64,000 nt of DNA. It comes from Metellina segmentata (lineage: Eukaryota > Arthropoda > Arachnida > Araneae > Tetragnathidae). This document shows positions 43,490 to 56,080 of this stretch, in pieces. The notes beneath the pieces are model-generated. The model was not told the DNA's origin. It ran no database searches and saw only the letters and a program-made list of their open reading frames with translations. The stretch is from the NCBI GenBank assembly GCA_947359465.1, contig OX375878.1, forward strand, positions 91,300,377 through 91,364,376. The letters are read 5' to 3'. The first letter of the stretch is position 1. The number at the start of each line of letters is the position of its first letter. The position numbers and the translations under genes are program-made.

Positions 43490-44231
43490 TAGCTACAGTC
43501 TACGTTTATAGCGGCGGTAACGGCCTTGACGATTTTTTTGGCGCCCTTCTAAAGTCGCCAAGGAAAGATTTTTTTCAAAAATCTTTTTCGTTCACAAATA
43601 TATTTTTTTACAACGGAAAATGAAAACTAAAAACACATTTGAGAACGTTTTAAAAATTATATTTCTTTTAATCTTTCAAAAAAAGTAATAAGCTTATACA
43701 CATTTGTGAACCAGCAGAAAAACTAAGCAGCGAATGTTGAGTAAGAATACCCTAAAACTTATCAATTACACTAAATACAGTAGGCATGTTGAAAAAGAAA
43801 AAGTATTTTTTTTTAAAGAAAAATAGCAAGAAATAGTACAACCTGATACGTCAAAACTATTCTGGGAAAAAAATTTTAATAAAATAAAATTCCACAACTG
43901 GAGAAAAACAATTAAATGAACCAATGAAATCACAGAAAAAAATTATTAAGGACCAATGCATTCACAGGATATTTTAAAATTAAAATAACCAATGAAATCA
44001 AACGAAAAGTTGCAAACGAACTAATGAAATCAAACGATTTTAACGGATTGTGAAAGAACTTTCTAGTATATTCAAAATGAAATTGTAAAGTTTCCGTTTG
44101 ACGAGGTTGCTATGAAAACCACAATAACCGTAATACAGATGGGTTGCCTTAACCTACTGTAACTCGCTACTAGAAGTGCGTCAAAAAAAAGCCAAGGCCG
44201 TTGCTACCGCTATAAACGTAGACTGTAGCTG
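43490..44231. mobile_element. MITE with ~55-bp inverted repeats, 742 bp, TA flanks
   Basis: The left end (AGCTACAGTCTACGTTTATA, GCGGCGGTAACGGCCTTG) and the reverse complement of the right end (AGCTACAGTCTACGTTTATA, GCGGTAGCAACGGCCTTGGC) match over about 55 bp. TA lies on both sides (43488-43489, 44232-44233). No transposase. TA target use suggests the Tc1/mariner supergroup, by inference. Confidence 0.85.
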
Positions 44232-45083
44232 TACCTCCAAATCTTGTAAAACATCTTTCGTAAAAATTGTAAATGTTTTTAAAAATTGAGAATTTTCATG
44301 AATACTTCCCTTTTTAATTAACCATTCTCAATATCTAGTAATCAGTACCCTTTCGTCATAGGATGCAGTGAGACAAAAAAAAACCAAAACCGTGATCAAA
44401 ATGGATCATTATAAAGTTTCATATAACAGGATTATTAAGCTGTTATTTTAACCATTACTGTCCCTTTTCAAAACTTCATCAGCAATTTTATTAACTTCAA
44501 TTAATTACTATACAGAGCTGTACGAACTTGACATCCATCAATATTTGTTTTTCACTTGTTAAGGTTCTGAAATTTTACTCGAGTTTGAATCACAATTTTG
44601 TTTTTGTGCAGATGATTTTCACAAAACCCTGGAGGCTCTAATAGAATAAAATGTGCTCTTCCAAACTGCATAATTTTAAAATATCACAATATTTAGGTTA
44701 TTAAAACTAAGTGGATGATTAAAAGTGTACAGTTTACTTTGCTACGTGAAATTTTTAACTTGAAATATTTTTACTTTCTACATTCAGTCAAACTTTTTAA
44801 TATAAGTTTACATGTCTTAAAATATTCTGAAAACTTTAGCTGATAATCTTTACTTCTTGATTTTTTTTAATCTCTCATTCCTAAAATGTATTTTATCAAT
44901 TTTTGTTCAAATATACATTTGATACGTTTGTTAAAATATAAATAATTTATAACCTACCCATAATTTCAATCATCTCTAAATTATTTTGATCCTTTTAAAG
45001 ATTTTTAAGTATATTATACTGAATTTTAAAGGAAGTTCATTTATATCTGTACTCTACAAAAATCTGTTAATTACCACAATTCT
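44232..45083. other. No gene seen
   Basis: AT-rich sequence between two copies of the same MITE family. Confidence 0.5.
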
Positions 45084-45164
45084 TTCTTTGGCAACATTGG
45101 AAGTGCGCCAAAAAAATCGCCAAGCCCGTTGCCACTGCTCATAAACGCAGAATATAGCTGTACC
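45084..45164. mobile_element. Right-end fragment of the 43490-type MITE
   Basis: GGAAGTGCGCCAAAAAAATC, GCCAAGCCCGTTGCCAC, CATAAACGCAGAATATAGCT match the right terminus of the 43490-44231 element. Confidence 0.8.
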
Positions 45165-45167
45165 GTT

Positions 45168-45232
45168 GGATTTGTACTCGCAACCTTCCGGTTCAAATCC
45201 GTTTACTCTTAGAACCGGGCCGCCGCGGCCCC
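45168..45232 (-). repeat. SINE-B head fragment
   Basis: Reverse complement of the B head: CGCAACCTTCCGGTT.., CCGTTTACTCTTAGAACCGG, GCCGCCGCGG. Confidence 0.8.
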
Positions 45233-45522
45233 ATTATGATGGAAGGCAACTGTTTGAAAGAGCCAAATGTAATATCAACTCAATTGCACATGTCAGAGCC
45301 GTCAGGGGCACATCTTTAGGTAGGTTCGGGCATCACAACGCCGAAATACCCGAGTGATCTGTCCTCCCTCAGCCTACTGCTTTTTGCTTCTTATTCCTCC
45401 TTCGTTGTTGTCTTGTGTTTGGCGCAGCTTTGCCAAATATGACCCCCTTTGCACCAATCAACCCAGATGTCAGTTTTTAAACAGGGTGCAAACGTAACAA
45501 TCCCAGAGAAGTAGAGGGCTAA

Positions 45523-45968
45523 GACTCGGTGCACACATCCGGTTTTTCAACGTGCGGAGCCGCTGCCGCAACGCAAGTGCGGTCTGTGATACATTAGATC
45601 CAATGGAGCAGTGCACACATGACTCCAGTGCCGATGGGGCGAAGCACGTCCAACTTGCGTGCAATTTGTACCGCAGTTTCCCGCACGGCCGCCGCACATG
45701 CGTCTCCGTTCTGAAGTACCTTGTTTTCGTAAACAAATGGAATACAAATAATAATTACTAAATGATTGTATCCAGTAACGTCTATTTTGTTTCAAAATAT
45801 ACTTATTTTACACCAAGAAAGCGAAATAAACACGTTTTCTTCGATGGAATATTTATCGCAAATGGCGCGAAATGAGTTCGTGCGTCATTTCACGGTTATG
45901 TGTGCATAGTTGGGCTTCGGTACCGCAGTGGCGCCGCACGTTGAAAAACCGGATGTTTGCACCTTGCC
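45523..45968. mobile_element. GC-rich MITE, possibly PIF/Harbinger-like
   Basis: Outer ends GGTGCACACATCCGG (left) and the reverse complement GGTGCAAACATCCGG (right) continue into a perfect 20-bp inverted repeat starting TCCGGTTTTTCAACG (45539-45558, 45934-45953) and further GCGG.GCC.CTGC. The 3-bp flanks TAA/TTA would suit Harbinger but are ambiguous. The 70-88 codon frames inside are artefacts of GC-rich sequence. Confidence 0.65.
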
Positions 45969-47033
45969 TTAATGAGACAACAAAATAAATTTTTGATGGA
46001 AAAGTGAATTTATTATCATTAATAAAATATGTTATTAGTCATAATGTTACTAATTCGTCATGATTTTTAGTAAAACACAAATACATTTTATTTTTGAATT
46101 GTGATCACGTTTCCGGGTTTTTGATTGAGCAATGATTCGATGAATCTACTGCAAATACCACCGTCAACAAGGACCTCCGCCCATTCGGAAGTACTAATGA
46201 AAAACCAAGACAGAAAGCCGAGAAGACTCCCCACTCTTTGTGAACCCACGCTGGGAGTAATTAAGAAAATTTCATAACTCTGCTTTGACCGGCGTTCGTC
46301 TGGTGTGTCAAACAGTAAAACTCGAACCCCCAGGTAATTAGCCATCGAAACTTTTACCTCGGTTCTGCTCCGCAATCTGGCAACGCAACGGGTGACAGAA
46401 CGAAAAGCCAAAGGCTTTCAGAAAGGGGGAAGTGGAAACAATTTTCAAAAAGTTTGTCCCCCCACCAGCGGCATGAGGGATGGGAAACAGCGGCGAGGAG
46501 GACGGAATAATCTGCAGCGATTAACACATCAAGGAGTTTGCCGGAATTAACGGACGAGAATTCCTGCAAGGTGGGTCGGGTTAAACATTTACTCAAGTCT
46601 GCTGACATGCTGATGACTGATCACGTAAAGATAATCAAGCGTTGCCGGATAATGAGATACCAGCAGTCACTTCGCATATTAGAAAGTTGACGTTCTGCTC
46701 CTTGTGGAGAGGAGACGCTTCGCAGTGTCTTGGCACAAGAGGGTGGATCTCGACAAAAACAAGGTAGAGCCAAGCAAACCAATTAAATAGCCCGGATCTA
46801 AAGGGGAATCGCTCCAATGTTTGGAGTTTCGTTTTTAGCGGTTTTGCGTGTTGTAAGCCGAGTCACAATTCCAGGGTGAAAATTAGATTAAACCTATATG
46901 AGATCTCTTGATGGAATGTCTGGTTAAACATTTACACAACTCTGCAGAGGTCCCACCACCTTTAAATGGTTTAGACTAGGTATAAATAATACTAATTATG
47001 ATACAGCTTTAATTAATACAATGCGCTTGGATA
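45969..47033. other. No recognisable gene
   Basis: Moderate-GC unique sequence. Minus-strand frames of 107 and 84 codons (46088-46411, 46354-46608) overlap in different frames and match no family I know. Confidence 0.45.
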
Positions 47034-47035
47034 TA

Positions 47036-47860
47036 CACTATCTGCCAATTAGTATTTGGATACCTGTGATAGAAAAGAAAAACATAATATTTATTCATAT
47101 TCAATAGTTGGTAGAGCCTCCACGATGGGCAATTACAGCCTCAACCATCCAGGGCATGCTTTCCACAAATCGTTGTATGACGGCTAGAGGTATTTACTTC
47201 CACTCGGCTGGGAGAAGACAGGTAAGTTCCTTCACCGATTTTGGACGGTTGTTGCGCCCCTTCATTCGGTGATCTAACTTGTCCCAGAGTTTCTCGATAG
47301 TGTTCAGGTCAGGGCTCTGGGCAGGCCAGTCCATTCGGTTAACCCCATTGTCACCATACGAATCCATGGTGGACCTCGCAACATGACAGCTGGCTATGTC
47401 ATCCTGGAAGTAACATGGGTTTAACCAGTAAAACTGCCACAACGTAAGAAGCACACTGTCATCCAAAATCGTGCAGTAGGCCTCGGCGTTGAGCTTATCA
47501 TGAATTTGGACCAAGGGTCCCAATCCATACCAGGATCTATCTCCCAGTTTCGTGAGTCTGCAGACTCGGGGCACATTCCGACAATCACCGCTCACCTTCC
47601 TCTTCTGAACCACATAGTCCACTGTCTATTTAGGGTAATTCAGCTCGCTAGATATGTCCCTTAAGGATCAGCCATTTTTGTGATACCCTACGATTGTACC
47701 TTTCTCGTAATCTGATAACTCTGCACTTCGTGGCATCTTGCATGTGACTAATGCCAATGTTGTTTCCTGCACGATATTTAACGGCGGAGGGCGTGACGTA
47801 TATCAGGACCGCAGATATCGACATTTGTATGGGTGTCCAAATACTTATTAGTAGATAGTG
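47036..47860 (-). mobile_element. Tc1-like internally deleted element, 825 bp
   Basis: Inverted ends CACTATCT...AGTATTTGGA.ACC are flanked by TA (47034-47035, 47861-47862). It belongs to a different family from the 31286/56185 elements (different TIRs). It contains one transposase relic on the minus strand. Confidence 0.92.
47101..47736 (-). pseudogene. Tc1 transposase, internally deleted, three stops in one frame
   Basis: The minus-strand start at 47736 (MPRSAELSDYEKGTIVGYHK) covers the first HTH. After PRVCRLTKLGDR it joins directly to WYGLGPLVQIHDKLNAEAY of the catalytic domain, so roughly 130 residues, including the first catalytic Asp, are deleted in frame. CYFQDDIASCHVA and SPDLNTIEKLWDKL keep the second Asp and the Glu. 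Three in-frame stops (after KNG, after YPK and after AEWK) but no frameshift over 212 codons. Confidence 0.88.
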
Positions 47861-48799
47861 TACAGTACTCTCTTATTTCATCTTTTATGTCTTATGCCTC
47901 GATGGCCGGTGAGACATAAAAGCACTACCTCCTTCAAGTGTTTAAAAACTAAATTTTACTGTGTGCAAAATATATTCATGTGATAAATATTTACCTATTA
48001 AGTTCTTTAACCTTTTTAGAATAGTGCCCACAAAAAGAGTTAATGTTTAGTAATAATTATGACAAAGAAATTAGTCTTACGGTAGCTCAGGAATCACGAG
48101 TCTTGCTTATGGAACACAAAACCACCAAAAGACGAAACTCCAAACATTCGAAGTATTTCCATTTGGCACTGGACGATTCAATTTGATCTCTTGTTTCTGG
48201 GTCGTGCAAGATTCCATCAGTATCAAATGTAATTCAGTAGGGTTTGAATCGAATGATAAATAAGGACAAAAAGGCATATTCAAAACTGGAACTGAACGTG
48301 TGTGAGCGCCACCTACGTAAAAATAGTTAAATCTTTTTCATATTTCTGGCTCAAGACGCGTTTGAACGATGTCATATCAAACAGGTGGTTAATCCTTAAG
48401 TAATGTACTCACCATCGAACTGTAACAGCTTCGAATGGTGTAGTTCGATTCTGGCAGATTGACCTTTGAGTCACGTGTGATTTTGAAAGAAGGTTAGGCG
48501 AGTGGGAGTTTGGGGGAGCAATTTAAACTTAAACAATCCGTTCTTAACGTCTTTAGCGCTGTTGCTCGTTCCGAAAGCGATACTGGCAGTGGTTATGAGT
48601 TGGCGAACAACCATCTATACCAATTGTTATACATGATTATCCTTACGGCAACCCTTTACCCTGACGCGTTTTCATCATGCATGGCCCAGACCATCCAGCC
48701 TACGAACAAGTTTAAGGTGGACGGCCTGGATGAACTCCGGCCTACACTAATGGATCCAGCGGACCCACACCATGCAGCATTCATTTACAAATGCAAAAC
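47861..48799. other. No recognisable gene
   Basis: A + frame of 133 codons (48510-48911) has no domain I recognise and runs into degenerate repeats at its 3' end. Left unannotated. Confidence 0.45.
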
Positions 48800-49080
48800 A
48801 CAAATTCCAATGGCAAACAGTTCCAGAGAATTTAGAATTTGGTGCACGTATGCTGCCATAAATATAAACACAGATGGATTGCCAGAGAAGTTGGCGCATG
48901 TAAGCAGCTAGAGAGACGAACACAAATGCTACATATTACCAGAGAAGTTAGAAGTTGGCTCAAGCAAGCAAAGAAACAAAATACAAATGGCACAGATTGC
49001 AAGAGAAGTTATAGATTGCGCACACAGGGTAGTGAGCGAGATACAAATGGCTAACAGAGCCACAGAATGGCGCATGCACG
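48800..49080 (+). repeat. Degenerate ~55-70-bp tandem repeat
   Basis: Recurring blocks ACAAATGGC, CAGAGAAGTTA.A, GG(C/T)GCA(C/T)G(T/C)A.GC occur five times with variable spacing (for example 48810, 48870, 48925, 48985, 49040). Low identity. Confidence 0.5.
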
Positions 49081-49158
49081 CAGCCAGTGTTTCTTTTCTA
49101 TTGCAGATCAAAACATATTATCATATAGTATATAAAACACCCATTGCATAATAAAAAG

Positions 49159-49290
49159 TAATATATTGTATAATAAAATGTAATATATTGTATAATAAAA
49201 TGTAATATATTGTATAATAAAATGTAATATATTGTATAATAAAATGTAATATATTGTATAATAAAATGTAATATATTGTATATAAAATAT
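49159..49290. repeat. 22-bp minisatellite, ~6 copies
   Basis: TAATATATTGTATAATAAAA plus TG repeats exactly at 49159, 49181, 49203, 49225, 49247 and 49269 (last partial). Confidence 0.95.
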
Positions 49291-49794
49291 TCCATTAATT
49301 AATGTTTTTTAAAAATACATTTTGCACACAGAGTACATATTTAGTTATTCTATTTTTTCGGAAGTTGGTTAAGCAATCTTTACAAATTCTTTTATTTTAT
49401 AGAGATAGAAAGTTGGTTATGTTTATCATCCACTTGTTTTTCAGAATAATCAGCTGTCTGCTTAAGCGGACTTTCTCCGTTCTTGAACAGCAGAACGAAA
49501 TAATAGTTGTCCCTATTTTCACACGCACAAATATCTATTGCTTATTTTAATTTAAATTGATGCAGTTATATTCCCCGACGAGCTTACTTCCTTTGTAAAA
49601 ATGGTCTCCAAGGTCCTCTACCTTCTCACCAGAGTTTCACTAAGTGTCCACAGTCACCTTGTAACAGGTCGCGAGTACCCGAATCCACTGCGGTCAGAGC
49701 ATGCTCGAAAATACTGTAGTGTGTATATAACGACAGGATCGGTTACAGGTAATGTATACACTAAGCTGTAGGTCCTCAGTCTCATGAATCTATC

Positions 49795-49880
49795 TGCATC
49801 CTGGATCTGTCCCTTCAGGATTGATCCCGGACAATCGTAAATAGCCTATAGTGTTGCTTCAGTGTAACATTAATTAACTA
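49795..49880 (+). repeat. SINE tail fragment
   Basis: CCTTCAGGATTGATCCCGGA, TAAATAGCCTATAGTGTTGC, AACATTAATTAACTAC match the 3' part of the body. Confidence 0.7.
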
Positions 49881-50906
49881 CATTTTATGTTAGTATCTAA
49901 ATTCATCAACCGGTGGTTTTTGTTTTGTTTTAATTATAGAATATTGCTTAATTTAATGTGCGTTTGGTTACGCACAAAAATTAACTGGTTTAGATACTAA
50001 CTAAACCCATGGCAGATGTAGTCATTTCCACTTCATATCAACGGCTATGGTAGAACCATTCCAGGGTATTATGCCATCATTTTCCACAAGTTTTTTAATT
50101 CATTGTGATAAAAGGCGGCATTTATAATTGAATCACGTACACTGAAACCCAGGGTACTGGAGAAATTATAAAAACACTTCAGTCTGCCTCGAATTCTACA
50201 ACGAAGTTAACAAATAAAAGTATTTCAACTGGAGATGCTTGAAATTTGAATACGGAAAGAGAACATGCAGTGAAACGTACTATGTATTCAAGACCTCGGT
50301 TTACCCGAACCGGACTTCCGTTTCCCTGGCATAAAAACCGAAACCAGATCCCCACGCTTCCAACGTGTTGAATGGACAAAAATGTTAACACAATTGATCT
50401 CCGTGCCGCCTTATTTGCATATAGAATGAGCAAGCGGACCATTTCCCAGCCGACGGAAAATTCATTAGAGGAGAGTTGAGAAGGGCTATCGATTGATTTC
50501 CTCGTAAACATCGACATCCATTCAAAAGCCATTTTCCCTAGCCCGTATACAGTTCGTTTTCTTCAAATCAACAGCCATTGTCCGGTTGGAGGGTTGAGGG
50601 GCAGAGCTTGTGCTTTTCAATTCCCTGCTGCTCGCAGCTGACGAGACAACCGAGTTCGAATTCTTCTGGCTCGGCCTCTTGAGGAAGGGGGAGGCTTCCA
50701 GAAAACTATCTCGTGGAAAATGGAATGGGAAGGGAATTCGATCTCTTTGGCGCAGACGTGAGCGGAATAGCGCAGACGATGCAAAAGTGAGAGACAACCC
50801 CCTCTGCTCGTTCGGTTTCATCCCGGCTTCTGAGGGCAACCGATGCCGGATTGCGAAGAGTAATTTGGAGTTCGAAACAACGGTGTCGTCTGTCGTTCGG
50901 GGGAGT
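49881..50906. other. No recognisable gene; moderate-GC stretch 50200-50900
   Basis: Minus-strand frames of 117 and 144 codons (50179-50532, 50522-50956) and a + frame of 116 codons compete over the same DNA; none shows a known domain. Probably non-coding unique sequence. Confidence 0.45.
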
Positions 50907-51490
50907 TTCCGTTTCGAATTACTTTCAGGCAGAATCCTGCACTTTTTAACTTGCATTTAAGGATTTGTATGGAGTGGGAACGCATCCAAAAGCAATTCTG
51001 CAGATGCTGTGGATTATGACTAAACCTGATGCAATGTTCCTGGTGTTCAAAACTGAAATAAATTCATGGATTATTATTTACTTGCGACAAGTTTTGGTAA
51101 AGTAATTTTATATTGCTAATTGAGCACTGCATAATGGGGATAGGTCAAATTGTCCTTAACGTGGAGTGGTGTCCAAACAAAATTGATGGTAACTTCAGTT
51201 CCGTTTCGAATTACTTTCAGGCATGATCTCGCGCTATTTAAATCGTACTTGAGGATTTGTATGGAGTGGGAACGTATCTAAGCAGTCCTGTGACTTCGGA
51301 TGATTACGACTAGACCTGATGCCTTATCGTGATGTGCCCCAATTACCCAGAACTTATGGTATAACTATGGTTCCGTTTTGAATTACTTTCCGGTAGGATT
51401 TCGCACTCTTTAACTTTCTTTTAATGATGTGTTAGGAGTGGAAATGTATCTAAGTGATTCTACCACCAGAGATAACTATAACTGTAATTA
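50907..51490 (+). repeat. Three diverged units of a local repeat
   Basis: TTCCGTTT.GAATTACTTTC occurs at about 50907, 51199 and 51370. Each is followed by a CAGGATTTGTATGGAGTGGG-like block and (in two) GACTA.ACCTGATGC. A fainter relative lies near 51875. Spacings of 292 and 171 indicate deletions between units. Confidence 0.7.
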
Positions 51491-52861
51491 TTATGTTTGA
51501 AGCTGAAGTGTGAATAAATTCGTACTCTATTTGTTTACTTGAATAGTGTTTGTTTGAGACGAATTTTGTAAACAATCCACATATAGTTTATTACTAAGTA
51601 AACTTTACTTAACTGGTATGTCCAATTAATCAGGGCTGTTAACTTGTTCAGTGCTTTTTATCCTCTGCGCAAACTCAGTTCTCCCTGGGTGTATTTCTCT
51701 ATTATGTGTCAGTAAAGCTTTCCATGAGTGTGGATGTCCATTTACTCGATGCTGTTATGCCAAATATAGCCCTCGCCCTATTGAACCCTAACCAGCCAAT
51801 TAATCAGACCAAATTTCCCTAATCACTGTGTGCCCTAATTAATCTGAAAAGACTAACTTAAGACTTAAGAGTTTTGGTTCGATTTACTTTCCATAGGACT
51901 TCATGCATTTTAGCTTGCATATTTCATTTGCGGGATTTTTAGAAAGTAGGAAGACAGAAATTTAAAATAAATTGCACAATTTTTTAAATTTGTCGAATTT
52001 TTCAAATATATGCGCGAATTGCTGCATCATAACCGCTAACTATTGAAGAAATGCAACAGATATTGTGTCATGCACTCTCTAAGGTTATGCATGCAAGTGA
52101 GCAGCGTGACGAGTTCAGAAGATTCATGGCCAGGTGAGGAAATTTTGTGGGTTTGTGCGTTCTTAAACAATTTTACTGTACAACCATTATCAAGGGAAAA
52201 AGTGAGATTTAATAAAATACTATGTATGTATATTTATTTGCTTCATGAGTACAAAATCATGTAATTAGCTCATTTGAATCAAATTTTCAGTCTCGTAGTA
52301 TTGTTTGGAGCAACTAACCACTGTAATTGACTAATATAAATCCAATTGTGACGCATAAAAGAACTTTTAAATATTTTAATTTTATTTGGTCATTTTATGG
52401 TTCTTTTGATACTTTTATACAATTTCAAAGGATGAACTGAAGTGTTCACCTTTAAACATCAGTTGAACAAAGTTTTCATATGCAAGAGCTGGTTAACGGA
52501 ATATGTTGCATTGAAAATGTGGTGCTACAAAATGTTCCGCCCCTGTATCAAATCTATTCTGCCACAGAACGACAAATGATGAATAAAACTGGTATTCATG
52601 TCTGAAACTGAAACCTTTGGGTAAATTCATGTGCACTGTTCGGTTATTTGAATATTATTAGTTACAAACTGGCTAACAAACCGATTGAACAATTAAACAA
52701 GTGAACGTATTCTCTTCCGATCATTATTTCTACATATATTCCCTAAACCACATGTGGTAGATATAGGCTCCAATGCAGCACCCTTTCATATAAATCCATT
52801 TCTTCTGTATCAAGTTGGTTGGTGGATATTTCATAAAATACAAATTTGTATTATAAGTGTT
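51491..52861. other. No gene seen
   Basis: AT-rich; nothing beyond short frames. Confidence 0.5.
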
Positions 52862-53420
52862 TAACTTTTAGACTACGGCCGATACAGCGGTTGTACCATG
52901 ATCGCGTCAAGAGAGAATTTAGACAACAGTCGGTACATCAGAAAGTTATAAGAATCACGCCAAGAAACCTTTCTATCGGCGGATTTCCTAATCCTCTGCC
53001 TTGTCGCAGAGTAAAGTCGCCCCAAGCAGTAAAACTGGTCCAGGAGGATAGTTCAACATTTATTGATACCAAAATCTTGATTATAAGCTGTACAAATTAT
53101 ATAATATGTACATTATAATTCAGTCTAACATACATTGTCGGGAATAATCCCTATCACTCTCCAGCACAAACCAACGCGTCTGGCTTCCTCACTCGCCTTC
53201 GAGCAAGTCCTCTTTTCTACCCCTTCTCCAAACGGACTTCTTTCCACGTATAAGAGAAGGACCCCGTGGTGTCCAACTCCGTGTCCAACCACCCTACCCA
53301 AACCTGGTGAGGCTACGGAGAACTTCATACACGCCAAGAAAGAATTCATACTACGGCCGTTACAGGAGTTGTACCTTGTAAGTTAGTAGAATCACGCCAA
53401 GAAAGAATCGCGCTTGTTAC
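52862..53420 (+). repeat. Local duplication around a GC-richer segment
   Basis: ACTACGGCCG.TACAG..GTT with GTACC occurs at 52872 and 53350, and AGAATCACGCCAAGAAA at 52951 and 53389. The segment between (53130-53340) is GC-richer. An 83-codon + frame there (53135-53386) matches nothing I recognise. Confidence 0.55.
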
Positions 53421-53594
53421 ATCTATAGCCGTAATCATAAGGTTAATATTCAACTTGCACAAGTGATATAAAGGTTTTTCTTTTACTCCTTAATACACGT
53501 ATACGGCATGTGCAAATGCAGTGAAAAGATTTATAACCCCATGACTTATTGTGCATATTACATTAAGCTATTCCTCGAATAGAACCAGTGACCC

Positions 53595-53650
53595 TCTTTG
53601 AGGTGGCCCGCTGTGTTACTCCAGTACAAAGTTAATTCAACTACGCACCT
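53595..53650 (+). repeat. SINE tail relic
   Basis: GTGGCCCGCTGTGTTACTCC, AGTACAAAGTTAATTCAAC resembles the tail region; strongly decayed. Confidence 0.5.
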
Positions 53651-53654
53651 AATG

Positions 53655-54010
53655 GTGAAGTGAGACTTTTTACTGAAGCTAATCGAAAATTGCACACATG
53701 CAATAATTTTCAACTCCAATGAATATTTGTACCTAAAAAACTCCCTTGGATACTGGTACGGTAATCTCTCATAGTGGGGGACTTGTCATAATGCTGAAAC
53801 TTGACTACTATTTCCTGATTAGAAGTTGGACATCCAGTAATCTACCATTCGAATGACTATTCGCGCCCTAAAAGTTCCCACTTGCGCACCAATACCCTTG
53901 TACCCGTAATCCCCCATAGTGGAGGACTTGTCACGGTGGTAAAACTTGACTATTTTCTGAAACTAATTAAAAGTTGCACATCCAGTAATCTAACACTCGA
54001 ACGAATTTCT
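53655..54010 (+). repeat. Degenerate ~146-bp tandem repeat
   Basis: GTAATC.C.CATAGTGG.GGAC, then TTGTCA, occurs at 53762 and 53907; TTGCACA(T)CC(A)GTAATCTA-type blocks repeat at 53690, 53828 and 53975. About 2.5 units. Confidence 0.7.
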
Positions 54011-55845
54011 GTACCAAGTATACAAAACAGACAAAACATGAAAGATTAGTTGTCCAAACGGCGTCCACCTAACTTCAGTTTTCATTTTGTCACAGTTGAC
54101 ACTTCTATTAGATTCCCCAGTGACGTCGGTTAACGTTAAGTCCCCTTAGAAACTTAATTAAATATCATTATCCGTAAAACTGAAAGACACAACCCAGTTA
54201 TCTGAAATTAATGTTCCCGGGCAACACGTTAAAACCCAAGAGGAAAAACAAACAGCGAGACTCTTTCATGGTTGTTTTATCACTGTAGTAAGGTGCCATA
54301 AAACGTGGGGCTTTTCAAGTAGCAACCGAACAAAAAAGAATTATGCGCTGAGAGAACAATTTGTCTTCAGTTGGGAGAGGGGCTATCGAACAGCTTCTTT
54401 GCCTTTCACTTATAAACTGCTTTCTTTGTCTGGACGCTAGTCTACATCTACAATACATTTGAGGGAGGATTTTCTTACGTGAAACATAAGTTTGGGTTTG
54501 ATGTGTTAGTCTCCTAATGATTTCGGTTGAAGCGTTGGAAAAAATCTTTAATCTTGGCAGCATATTTCATGCTTCTTTGCTTTGTGTGAGGTTTTCTGTA
54601 AAACTAAATACATAGGGCTCGATGATGTTTTTGTAACATTTTTTTGCAACTTGTAGCTTGGGTTGTTACTTGAATATAATTTCTCTTTATTGAGAATTAT
54701 TGCCAAACATTGTCAAAATGGTGATAAATCATATTAGCTCGCAACCAGAAGTATTCTTCTCGGATTATTTATATTTACATTGACTCACAGATGTGTTTAT
54801 CGAAGTATTGGTTTGACTGAGATCTACTCCAGACACGAAATCTGCCGCTGTCTTACCATAGAAACAAACCTTATCCATTTTCTATAGGGGACGTTGGAAT
54901 AAATGTTTCCAAGTTTGTCATATTGGCGAACTTGATGACAAATTGGAAATATATTTGTTGATATATTTACTTGCCATCGAGAAGATATGCATATTTAAAA
55001 ACTACCTCTTTTTACCTCTAACATTCGGAAGAAAACAAAATAAAAATTAAGTCTTTTCAAGTCTCCCTGCTCGAAAATGGAATAGTCCTATTTCTATAGT
55101 GACCACCACCACCCACACATGGTTTGGTAGTCGTTCTCGTAGTAAACAAGCAATAGTGTTTTTACAGAAAATTATATGTTAGTTTCGTTAGGTTCATTGG
55201 CCTTTCATTTAGGTATACTTAGTGTACTGTAAGTTTAATGATTGCTTAAATGGTCTTTAATTAAAAAAATTTATGCACTTATGGCTATGATTTCTAATTA
55301 TGACAGGTTAATTACAAACATCAACCATAGTCAAAGCCAAACTAACTAATCTCTTAATCAGAGCCTAGAGTAAAAAAAGTAATAATTTACATATACATGA
55401 GAAAATTATTTACGTAAGTCGTAAAACATCTAAATTTCATTTTTGAATACAAAAATAGTTGTTGCGACAAGTCTTTTAACTTGAAAAAGGCTACCTATTT
55501 GCACCTTAACGATTTTTTATTTTAAGAGTGTAACGAGATGATGTTAAAAAACTTCATTCTATTACAAAAATATTAAACTTTAATATTTTCCCACTATTAT
55601 GCCTTTTCTTCATCATTTTTCTATTCAAAACATATTGCTAGATTAATAATTTAATCTAAAAAAATTTGTAATCTTTGTTTCCCACATAATGCGAGCTACG
55701 AAAACATTTTTTGATAACACGAACTTGAGCAATTTAAGTGTACTTTCATAGCTTCTTACATATATTTAATTTCAAATATACTCAGAAATTATCAATATAG
55801 ACGCAGTAAACATTAAAATATCTTTCAATATGAGTCACATGGGAT
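54011..55845. other. No gene seen
   Basis: AT-rich sequence with one miRNA-like hairpin (separate entry). Confidence 0.5.
54893..54960 (+). ncRNA. miRNA-precursor-like hairpin (candidate)
   Basis: A 21-nt left arm (AAATGTTTCCAAGTTTGTCA, then T; 54901-54921) pairs with the right arm 54935-54956 (ATGACAAATTGGAAATATAT, then TT), with one bulge and few mismatches around a ~13-nt loop. This is the geometry of a pre-miRNA, but no conserved seed is recognised and AT-rich DNA gives such folds by chance. Confidence 0.25.
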
Positions 55846-56080
55846 GTGTATACACGAGGGTTGATGCACGTTAAATCTGACGTGTCCTCAAATATCCTAC
55901 GATGGCGTAGTGTGGAGAGTGAGGTGCCAGCTCAGTCGTTGTTCTCATCATCTGACCGTGGTTCAAAATTACGAGGCGTTGTCCTTGGATCATTACTTTG
56001 GGGATTGATCTCAGACTGTCGCAAATAGTCCGTTGTCTTGCACTAGTGTTACTTCAATTGATTTCTTAGCTACCTACCAA
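55846..56080 (+). repeat. SINE-B, head missing, TACC tail
   Basis: Linker (ACACGAGGGTTGATGCACG), body (CATCTGACCGTGGTTCAAAA) and tail region ending TTAGCTACCTACC; diverged. Confidence 0.8.

Noticed and set aside
45470..45795. Overlapping 69-88 codon frames on both strands
   Set aside because: They lie in a GC-rich MITE with inverted repeats; stop codons are rare there because of composition.
48510..48911. 133-codon + frame
   Set aside because: No recognisable domain, and its 3' part is made of degenerate tandem repeats. Not enough to call a gene.
49159..49290. CRISPR-like regular repeats
   Set aside because: 22-bp units are contiguous, without spacers: an AT minisatellite.
50179..50956. 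Antisense frames of 117 and 144 codons
   Set aside because: They overlap each other in different frames and compete with a + strand frame. No known motif, no splice logic.
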